A DNA stretch of 64,000 bases, taken from positions 1 to 64,000 of the forward strand of contig NZ_JAPDOD010000049.1 in NCBI RefSeq assembly GCF_027587205.1. Direction: 5' to 3'. Numbering within the stretch: the stretch's first letter is position 1; each line of letters opens with the position of its first letter. Made by a program: the position numbers and the translations under genes. Source of the DNA: Solirubrobacter ginsenosidimutans. Its GTDB lineage: Bacteria; Actinomycetota; Thermoleophilia; Solirubrobacterales; Solirubrobacteraceae. Under the pieces are notes generated by a model, which was not told the DNA's origin, made no database searches, and saw nothing but the letters and a program-made list of their open reading frames with translations. Positions 58,288-64,000 of this stretch are shown in pieces.

Positions 58288-59644
58288 CGACCTTGAGCGT
58301 CTCGCTCATCGTCGTCGGGTGGATCAGGCACGTCAGCCGGTAGGTGCCCGGGACGGTGGGCGTGAAGGAGTAGGTGCCGCCGAACTGGCCGAGGTAGTTG
58401 GAGGAGAAGCCGCGCGGGCCGTTGGCGACGGTCACGCTGTGCGGCTCGGCGCCGCCGAAGTTCCAGGTCACCCGCTGGCCGACCTTCGAGGTCAGGCGCT
58501 GCGGCTTGAACCAGCGGTCGCCGATCGGCACCTCGCCGCCGCTGTAGGTCTTCCAGGACCCGGTCGGCTTCGCCAGCTGCGGCACCACCCGGTCGTAGAC
58601 GAACGGCGCCGTCTGGTCGTACTTCGCGGGTTTGAACACCTCGCGCAGGTCGGTCGGCATCGGCGCGCAGGCGGTGAGACTGTCGTCGCGGACCAGCTGC
58701 AGGACCCAGAAGCCCATCGCGGCGACGTGGAGATTCACGTTGGAGTGGTAGGCGGCGCGCTCGAGGGTCTCCCCCGCGGCGATCGGGATGCCCTGGTCTG
58801 AGTGGAAGGTGCCGTTGGCGATCGGCCCGGGCTCGTGCAGGATCGGGCGGATCGTGTTGTAGATGTTGTCCGGCGTGCCGTAGTAGGCCTTGGCGTCCAT
58901 CAGCGTGCGCCCGCAGGTGACGCTCGAGAGCGTCTGGTGCGTCGCGCCGCCGTGATGGTGGGAGGCGCCGCCGATGATCCGGGCGCCGAACGGCGCCGTC
59001 CACCGCGAGCGGTCCACGAACTCCGAGCCCGGCTTCCCGCCGCCGGGGACGTCGTAGGACATGCCGTTGCCGAGGTGGCGGCAGTCGCCGATCGAGACCG
59101 GGTACAGCGGCGTGCGCGGCTCGGTCGTGTACCAGATGCGGGTGCGGACGTAGAAGCGCTTGGTCTGCTTGTAGTGGTTCATGACCATCGCGGTCAGCGT
59201 CCACTCCGGCGCGGTGCCGGCGGCCGTCACGTTGTGGACGCCGTAGAGCGCCCGCTGCTCGGGCGGCCAGGCGGCGTCGAAGCGCCCGTTGGGGTGCTCC
59301 TCCCCACGCCCGCTCAGGAAGTCCCCGCCGAGGCACCCGCCGGGGCCGGGATCCACCCGCCCGCGGGTGTAGTAGAGGAAGTGGTGGACCATCATCTTCG
59401 ACACCGGGAGCGGCTTGGCGTCGGGGTCCTTGCTATCGACCAGCGCCTGCTCCTGGAAGCCGAGCACGTAGCCCGGCTCCTTCGGCGCGCCCACGCCGTC
59501 GGCCTTGAGCACGACGGTCGTGGACTTGTGGACGTAGGGCTCGGAGTCGATCGGCGGCGAGTAGAGCGTCAGGAGCTGCTCCTCGGCGCGCGCGGGCGCC
59601 GCGAACACCAGCAGCGCCGCGACGACCCCGAGCAGGAGCTTCAT
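58274..59644 (-). CDS. Secreted copper-type protein: SURNod19/Cu-monooxygenase-like domain plus cupredoxin
   Basis: A 456-residue exported protein. A signal peptide (MKLLLGVVAALLVFAAPARA) precedes about 340 residues with a His-rich pattern (KMMVHHFLYYT near 80, GGASHHHGGATHQTLSS near 222, and FHSDQG), resembling the Nod19 and copper type II monooxygenase families. The C-terminal 100 residues look like a cupredoxin, with PHSVTVANG supplying a His and TCLIHPTTM supplying Cys, His and Met, the classical type-1 copper set. It may be a copper-dependent oxidase. It overlaps the upstream gene by 4 nt (ATGA). Confidence 0.75.
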   Translation of the reverse strand: MKLLLGVVAALLVFAAPARAEEQLLTLYSPPIDSEPYVHKSTTVVLKADGVGAPKEPGYVLGFQEQALVDSKDPDAKPLPVSKMMVHHFLYYTRGRVDPGPGGCLGGDFLSGRGEEHPNGRFDAAWPPEQRALYGVHNVTAAGTAPEWTLTAMVMNHYKQTKRFYVRTRIWYTTEPRTPLYPVSIGDCRHLGNGMSYDVPGGGKPGSEFVDRSRWTAPFGARIIGGASHHHGGATHQTLSSVTCGRTLMDAKAYYGTPDNIYNTIRPILHEPGPIANGTFHSDQGIPIAAGETLERAAYHSNVNLHVAAMGFWVLQLVRDDSLTACAPMPTDLREVFKPAKYDQTAPFVYDRVVPQLAKPTGSWKTYSGGEVPIGDRWFKPQRLTSKVGQRVTWNFGGAEPHSVTVANGPRGFSSNYLGQFGGTYSFTPTVPGTYRLTCLIHPTTMSETLKVVKRS

Positions 59645-59958
59645 CGCGCCATCGCCGCACGCAACGCGTCGAACTCGCCGGAATTCAGGCTGACCGAGAC
59701 GAGATCGTCCACGGTCCCCGCGTAGAGCACGACGTACCCGCCGTCGATGTACCCACCCACCAGGTGCGGTCCCTGCACCCGGGTCGCGCGCTTCTCGGTG
59801 GCGATGATCTCGAACGTCTCCGCGCAGGTGCGCAGCTGTGAGGCGGGAACGCACACGCATCGCGGTCCATTGCACAGGATCAGCCCCCGGTTGTCCACGT
59901 GGACGTAGGGGTTGGGTACGCGTGCCTGGACCGTCAACGACGTCGTAGCGTCGAGCAT
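59641..59958 (-). CDS. Hypothetical protein (105 aa) with three-Cys segment
   Basis: A 105-residue protein of mixed sequence. The middle has LILCNGPRCVCVPASQLRTC, four cysteines within 18 residues, then beta-rich sequence (GGYIDGGYVVLYAGTVDDLVSVSL). No family is recognised. It directly follows argS (stop at 59959) and overlaps the copper-type gene by ATGA, so argS, this gene and the exported protein appear to be one transcript. Confidence 0.75.
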   Translation of the reverse strand: MLDATTSLTVQARVPNPYVHVDNRGLILCNGPRCVCVPASQLRTCAETFEIIATEKRATRVQGPHLVGGYIDGGYVVLYAGTVDDLVSVSLNSGEFDALRAAMAR

Positions 59959-61611
59959 CTACATGGCCTCCGGAGCTGAGACGCCGAGCAGCCCGAGCGC
60001 GGCGGCGAGTGTTTTCTGGGATGCGACGCAGAGGGCGAGCCGGAAGGCCCGCAGCTCCGCGTCTTGTTCTTTGAGGACCGGCGAGTCGCGATAGAACGCG
60101 GCGAAGGCCTGCCCGAGCTCCAGTGCGTAGCCGGCGATCCGGTGCGGCGCGCGCCGCTCGGTCGCCTCGCGCACCTCCGGGGGGAAGCTGAGCAGCTTGC
60201 GGATCAGCTCGCGCTCGGAGGCGTTGAGCGCGAGGCCGCTGCCTTCGCTCACGAGCGCGGCTTCGACCTCCGCGGCGTCCGCGTTGCGCAGGATCGACGC
60301 GATCCGCGCATGCGCGTACTGCACGTAGTAGACCGGGTTCTCGGCGTCCTGCTTGGCCGCCAGCTCCAGGTCGAGGTCGATCGTGGACTCGTGCGAGCGG
60401 CTGATCATGAACCAGCGGGTGGCGTCGACGCCGATCGTCTCGAGTAGCTCGTCGAGCGTGACGAAGTCCCCGCGGCGCTTGGACATCTTCGCCTTCTCGC
60501 CGCCCTCGACCACGTGGACGAACTGCAGGATCGGGATCTCCAGCCGCCCGGGCTCGTGCCCGAGCGCCTCCATCACGCCCTTCATCCGGCCGATGTAGCC
60601 GTGGTGGTCGGCGCCGAGCACGTCGATCAGGCGGTCATACCCGCGCTGGACCTTGTTCTCGTGGTAGGCGACGTCGGCCGCGAAGTAGGTCGGGGCGCCG
60701 GTCGAGCGCTTGAGCACCCGGTCCTTGTCGTCGCCGTACTCGGTGGTGCGCATCCACAGCGCGCCCTCGGACTCGTAGGAGTGCCCTTGCTCCTTAAGCA
60801 GCTCGAACGCGACCGCGATCGGCGAAGGGTCGCCGTCGTAGACGCTGCCTTCGAGGAAGTAGGAGTCGAACTCGACGCGGTAGGCGGCGAGCGTCGCGCG
60901 GATGCTCTCCATGATCAGCGCCGAGGCCACGGCGCCGAGCTCCTCGGCGGTCTTCTCGGCCGCGCCCGGGATGCGGGCGGCGATCTCGGTGACGTAGTCG
61001 CCCTGGTAGCCGTCCTCGGGCACCGGTTCGTGGCGGGCGCGGGCGCGCACGGAGGCGCCGAGCTTGTCGACCTGCGAGCCGGCGTTGTTGAAGTAGTACT
61101 CGCGGGTGACGGTGTTGCCGCTCAGTTCCAGCAGGCGCGCGAGCGCGTCGCCGTAAGCGGCATGGCGGCCGGATGCCGCGGTCAGCGGGCCGGTCGGGTT
61201 GGCCGAGACGAACTCGACGATCACCTTCTCGGGATGCTCCGGCGTCCCGCGGCCCCACTCGTCGCCCGCCGCGACGATCTGCCGCGCCGCGGCGACGTAC
61301 CACGCGTCGGCCAGGAAGACGTTGAGGAAGCCCGGTCCCGCGACCTCGACGTGATCGACCGCCTCCCCCAGCCGCGCGGTCAGCTTCGCCCCGAGGCGCT
61401 CGGCGATCTCCCGCGGCGGCGCGCCCAGCGCGGGCGCCAGCAGCATCGCGGCGTTGGTCGAGTAGTCGCCGAATCCGGCCTTCTTCGGGCGCTCCAGGCT
61501 CGCGCGCGCCTTGGGCGCGGCGTTGCCGTTGCGGAGGTCCCCCGCGGCCGCCTCGACCGCGGCCCGGAGTTCGTCGATGGGATGCACGCGGCTAATGATG
61601 GTACGGCTCAT
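59959..61611 (-). CDS. argS: Arginyl-tRNA synthetase
   Basis: A 550-residue class I synthetase charging tRNA-Arg. Add-1 domain (about 1-105) with GFGDYSTNAAMLLAPALG, the Rossmann core with VEFVSANPTGPLTAASGRHAAYGDALARLL (in pieces), KMSKRRGDFVTLDELLE as the KMSKS loop, and the C-terminal helical domain with YVQYAHARIASILRNA. The HIGH box position reads TAAS, lacking both histidines. The ATG at 61611 overlaps the upstream rlmH gene by 20 nt. Otherwise the length and motif order are standard. Confidence 0.95.
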   Translation of the reverse strand: MSRTIISRVHPIDELRAAVEAAAGDLRNGNAAPKARASLERPKKAGFGDYSTNAAMLLAPALGAPPREIAERLGAKLTARLGEAVDHVEVAGPGFLNVFLADAWYVAAARQIVAAGDEWGRGTPEHPEKVIVEFVSANPTGPLTAASGRHAAYGDALARLLELSGNTVTREYYFNNAGSQVDKLGASVRARARHEPVPEDGYQGDYVTEIAARIPGAAEKTAEELGAVASALIMESIRATLAAYRVEFDSYFLEGSVYDGDPSPIAVAFELLKEQGHSYESEGALWMRTTEYGDDKDRVLKRSTGAPTYFAADVAYHENKVQRGYDRLIDVLGADHHGYIGRMKGVMEALGHEPGRLEIPILQFVHVVEGGEKAKMSKRRGDFVTLDELLETIGVDATRWFMISRSHESTIDLDLELAAKQDAENPVYYVQYAHARIASILRNADAAEVEAALVSEGSGLALNASERELIRKLLSFPPEVREATERRAPHRIAGYALELGQAFAAFYRDSPVLKEQDAELRAFRLALCVASQKTLAAALGLLGVSAPEAM

Positions 61612-61999
61612 TGGCCAGGATCTTGTGCGCTCGATACAGCTGCTCCATAAGCACCACGCGGGCGAGCAGGTGCGGGAGCGTCGCCGGGCCGAAGCTCAGC
61701 TTGTGATCGGCGTGGGCGAGCTCGGTCCCGAACGCGCCGCCGATCACGAAGCAGACGTCGCGGCCCGCCTGGCGGCGCTCCTCCAGCCAGCCCGAGAACG
61801 CCTCGGACGAGTACGCCCGGCCGCGGCTGTCGAGCAGGCACACCCACGCGCGCTCGGGAATCCGCCGCTGCAAGGCCTCGTCGTCTGAGACCTCGATCAC
61901 GTCCACGCGGGCATAACGCGAGAGCAGCTTCGCGTAGTGCTCGAGGTCATCGAGGTACGGCGGACGCGCTTTACCGACTGCGACCACGAAATAGCGCAC
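61592..61999 (-). CDS. rlmH: 23S rRNA (pseudouridine-1915 N3)-methyltransferase RlmH
   Basis: A 135-residue SPOUT methyltransferase methylating Psi1915 in helix 69. MRYFVVAVGKARPPYLDDLEHYAKLLSRYARV (in pieces) is the N-terminus. CFVIGGAFGTELAHADHKLSFGPATLPHLLARVVLMEQLYRAHKI (in pieces) is the SAM-binding knot, and EPYHH ends it. It overlaps argS by 20 nt. The ATG at 61999 is used. Confidence 0.95.
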   Translation of the reverse strand: MRYFVVAVGKARPPYLDDLEHYAKLLSRYARVDVIEVSDDEALQRRIPERAWVCLLDSRGRAYSSEAFSGWLEERRQAGRDVCFVIGGAFGTELAHADHKLSFGPATLPHLLARVVLMEQLYRAHKILANEPYHH

Positions 62000-62019
62000 G
62001 AAGTGGGATGCTAGGTGGC

Positions 62020-62322
62020 ATGGACTCCGGCGAGCGCGAGCGGCACTTCAACCTGCACACGACGCCGGAGGTGATGGCGGGCGTGTATGCGAACTTCGCG
62101 ACGGTCTCGCACTCCGACTACGAGTTCACGCTCACGTTCTCGCGCGTGGACCACGAGGTGGACGAGGACGAGGTCCCGGGCGTGGTCGTCACCCGCGTGT
62201 CGATGTCTCCGCAGGCGATGCGCGAGCTGATGGACGCCATGGACGACAACTGGTCCAAGTGGCGCACGACGGAAGGCATCAAGGGCCTTCCGGAGATCAA
62301 GGACCGGCCGGACTTCTCCTGA
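62020..62322 (+). CDS. DUF3467-family protein
   Basis: A 100-residue protein. HFNLHTTPEVMAGVYANFATVSHSDYEFTLTFSRV (in pieces) and VVTRVSMSPQAMRELMDAMDDNW are typical of DUF3467 domain proteins, whose molecular role is unknown. The ATG at 62020 gives MDSGERERHF; an ATG four codons earlier (62008) is also possible. It is divergent from rlmH and overlaps the convergent M48 gene by 26 nt. Confidence 0.83.
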   Translation: MDSGERERHFNLHTTPEVMAGVYANFATVSHSDYEFTLTFSRVDHEVDEDEVPGVVVTRVSMSPQAMRELMDAMDDNWSKWRTTEGIKGLPEIKDRPDFS

Positions 62323-63493
62323 AGGCGAGCGCCTGCCCGATCCGCTCCATCGTGGGCGGGTGGGTGCCCATGACGATCTGCTGCCAGCGCGGCGGCTCGG
62401 GATCGCCGACGTTCTGCAGCGTGATCCGGCGCTCGAAGCCGACCATCGCGTCCGGCTCGTGGGTCAGGTCCAGCGCGAACGCGTCGGCGCGGCGCTCGAC
62501 CGCCCGCGAGAGCTGATTGGAGACCGTGGTGATGGCGGGAGCGATGATCGCGAGGCTCAGCGCGACCGCGGGGACGGCGGTGGCCCCCGGGCGGGTGAGC
62601 TGCTCGGAGCCGCGGGCGACGGCCAGCGTCGCGAAGGGCGCCACCAGCGTGAGCCAGAGCAGGCCGTGCTGGACGTCCTTGTGGCGGACGTGGCCGAGCT
62701 CGTGGGCGACGACCAGCCGCGTCTCCGCGGGCGTGAAGTCCTTCAGCAGCGTGTCGTAGAGGACGACGCGCTTGGTGTGGCCGATGCCGGTCACGTAGGC
62801 GTTCGCGGCGGTGGTGCGCGTCGAGGCGTCGACCTCGTACACCTCACCCACCTCGACGCCGGCCTTCTTGGCCAGCTGCAGGACGTCCGCGCGGGTGTCG
62901 CCGGCGGGCAGCGGGGTGAACGTGTTGAACACGGGGTCGAGCACGACCGGGCCGAGGTAGGTGAAGACGAGCGCGAAGCCCGCGACCGCCGCGGCCCCGG
63001 GCGCCCACCAATCGCGTCCGAAGCGGCGCAGGCCGACGACGATCAGCGCGCCGCCGGCGGCCGACATCGCGCCCCCGATGGCGGCGCCCTTGGCGACGTC
63101 GACGGCCCACCCACCCCACGACTGCGTGACCAGGCCGACGTGCTTGGCCCGCTCGCGGCTCGCCGCGCGGACCGGGAGCGCGACGACGGTGGTGGTCAGC
63201 GTGATGGCCACCGCGGTCGCCGCGCCCGTCAGCACCGGGCGGCGGCCTTCGCGGGGCGCGAGCCGCACCGCGCCCACCAGCACGGCCAATTCCAGCGCCG
63301 TTCGCGCCCCGTAGAGCCAGAGCTGGCCGGTGCGGAACGTCGTTGCGCGCTCAAGCTCGGCCGCGCTGAAGTAGGCTCGCGCCTCCACGTGTTCGACGGG
63401 GAACCGCTCCTTTGGCCGCAGGAGCAAGACGGCCGCCTCCGCGACGACCAGCGCGGTGACGACTGCGGCAGGCAGGCCCAACCTTCGCGGCAC
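62297..63493 (-). CDS. M48-family membrane metallopeptidase (Ste24-like)
   Basis: A 398-residue membrane protease. Several helices lie in about 5-190, then a catalytic domain with VVAHELGHVRHKD (His264, Glu265, His268) and the third ligand in SRAVERRADAFALDL. The C-terminal TLQNVGDPEPP and GTHPPTMERIG are also typical of Ste24/CAAX protease-like enzymes. It would cleave damaged or processed membrane proteins. The ATG at 63493 is used. Confidence 0.92.
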   Translation of the reverse strand: MPRRLGLPAAVVTALVVAEAAVLLLRPKERFPVEHVEARAYFSAAELERATTFRTGQLWLYGARTALELAVLVGAVRLAPREGRRPVLTGAATAVAITLTTTVVALPVRAASRERAKHVGLVTQSWGGWAVDVAKGAAIGGAMSAAGGALIVVGLRRFGRDWWAPGAAAVAGFALVFTYLGPVVLDPVFNTFTPLPAGDTRADVLQLAKKAGVEVGEVYEVDASTRTTAANAYVTGIGHTKRVVLYDTLLKDFTPAETRLVVAHELGHVRHKDVQHGLLWLTLVAPFATLAVARGSEQLTRPGATAVPAVALSLAIIAPAITTVSNQLSRAVERRADAFALDLTHEPDAMVGFERRITLQNVGDPEPPRWQQIVMGTHPPTMERIGQALAFRRSPAGP

Positions 63494-63510
63494 CGAATAG
63501 ACGCTACGCC

Positions 63511-64000
63511 ATGCAGGTCGCCATCTGCACCGACATCCACGGAAACCGCCACGCGTTCGAGGCGGTGATCGCCGCCGCCGAGCAGGCCGGAGCGGAGGAA
63601 CTGTGGTGCCTCGGCGACCTTGTGGGATATGGCGCGGAGCCGGACGCCTGCGTCGCGCTGGCCGCCGAGCACGCCGCGATCTGCCTCGCCGGCAACCACG
63701 ATCTCGCGGTCGTCGAGGTGCTCTCGCTGGACGACTTCTCGCGCGGGGCCGCGCTCGCCGCGCGCTGGACGCAGGAGGTGATCTCCGACGAGACCCGCCA
63801 GTTCCTGCTCAGCCTGTCGCCGGCGGGTCAAGGCGAGGGGTTCGGCCTCTTTCACGCCTCCCCCCGCGACCCGATCTGGGAGTACGTGCTCAGCGGTCTC
63901 ACCGCCGAGCTCTGCTTCGACTCGACCGACTTCCGCGTGTCGTTCATCGGTCACTCGCACGTCGCGCTGTCGTTCCATCGCCCGGAGGGCTTCCCGGCGG
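63511..64000 (+). CDS. Metallophosphoesterase (YfcE/ApaH-like), 3' end beyond window
   Basis: The ATG-initiated frame stays open to the window edge (163 codons seen). MQVAICTDIHGNRHAF supplies D-x-H, WCLGDLVGYGAEPD supplies GDxxGYG, and CLAGNHDLAV the GNHD motif of calcineurin-like phosphoesterases, all in order. FIGHSHVAL is the later GHTH-like His motif. The di-metal site is complete. It belongs to the group of predicted phosphodiesterases related to YfcE; the substrate is unknown. It is divergent from the M48 gene with an 17-bp gap. Confidence 0.88.
   Translation, partial: MQVAICTDIHGNRHAFEAVIAAAEQAGAEELWCLGDLVGYGAEPDACVALAAEHAAICLAGNHDLAVVEVLSLDDFSRGAALAARWTQEVISDETRQFLLSLSPAGQGEGFGLFHASPRDPIWEYVLSGLTAELCFDSTDFRVSFIGHSHVALSFHRPEGFPA

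Noticed and set aside
1..64000. CRISPR array, rRNA operon, prophage, integrase or IS transposase
   Set aside because: No regularly spaced repeats, no rRNA sequence and no transposase or integrase signature was seen on either strand.

Overview
The window is 64 kb of very high-GC DNA, densely coded on both strands. It has frequent GTG/TTG starts, 4-nt ATGA/GTGA overlaps and many convergent genes that share their last codons. The gene content suggests a Gram-positive, flagellated, aerobic actinobacterium, most likely Thermoleophilia/Solirubrobacterales. Pointers are actinobacterial-type RecQ, an F420-type LLM oxidoreductase, a mycofactocin-type SDR, a flagellin and a system-I cytochrome c maturation set. 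The placement is inferred from gene content, not from a marker tree. I see no rRNA, CRISPR array, prophage or insertion sequence. No stretch longer than about 230 nt lacks a gene.

Layout. 1-3.5 kb: AzlC exporter (cut by the left edge) divergent from an Lrp regulator, then a GNAT enzyme, an atypical response regulator and a PuuD-type amidase. 3.5-14.3 kb: a surface-polysaccharide locus with a polysaccharide deacetylase facing a six-gene overlapping operon (GT4, heparinase-like lyase, APH-like kinase, MurG-like GT, ABC exporter, sugar epimerase). A CpsB-type phosphatase lies nearby, with an MCP-like signalling fragment and a PucR regulator between. 14.3-20.4 kb: tail-anchored pseudokinase, AhpD-like protein plus SDR, nitronate monooxygenase, a Cys/His micropeptide, a MarR-MFS pair with a clear operator, and a PfkB kinase. 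20.4-31 kb: B12-domain protein and RecQ, acyltransferase, lipoprotein, giant LuxR regulator, uracil permease and alpha-glucosidase. 31-41.8 kb: ABC-2 exporter divergent from a two-component system, M64 protease coupled to a duplicated PhyH-like protein, LysR, DMT permease, LLM oxidoreductase and desaturase. 41.8-47.9 kb: tyrosine/homogentisate catabolism (Lrp, hpd, serpin, hmgA, iron-ADH), an SDR, and a decayed SDR pseudogene. 47.9-58.3 kb: orphan histidine kinase, secG, ccmI-like/ccmF/ccmE, zinc ribbon, CapA, flagellin with a sigma-28 promoter, thiamine-binding protein, rsgA, tRNA-Gly(CCC), ccmG-ccmH-ccdA. 58.3-64 kb: a copper-type secreted protein, argS, rlmH, DUF3467, M48 protease and a phosphoesterase cut by the right edge.

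The most unusual signals are short palindromic elements inserted in frame inside coding genes (7.4 kb, 7.6 kb, 23.8 kb), with a related duplicated palindrome flanking a mini-ORF at 39.8 kb. Others are a serpin translationally coupled to homogentisate dioxygenase, a stand-alone B12 domain with the photoreceptor Wx9EH motif, a Cys-type CcmE, an ArgRS whose HIGH box lacks both histidines, and a MarR operator that contains the start codon of its own target gene.
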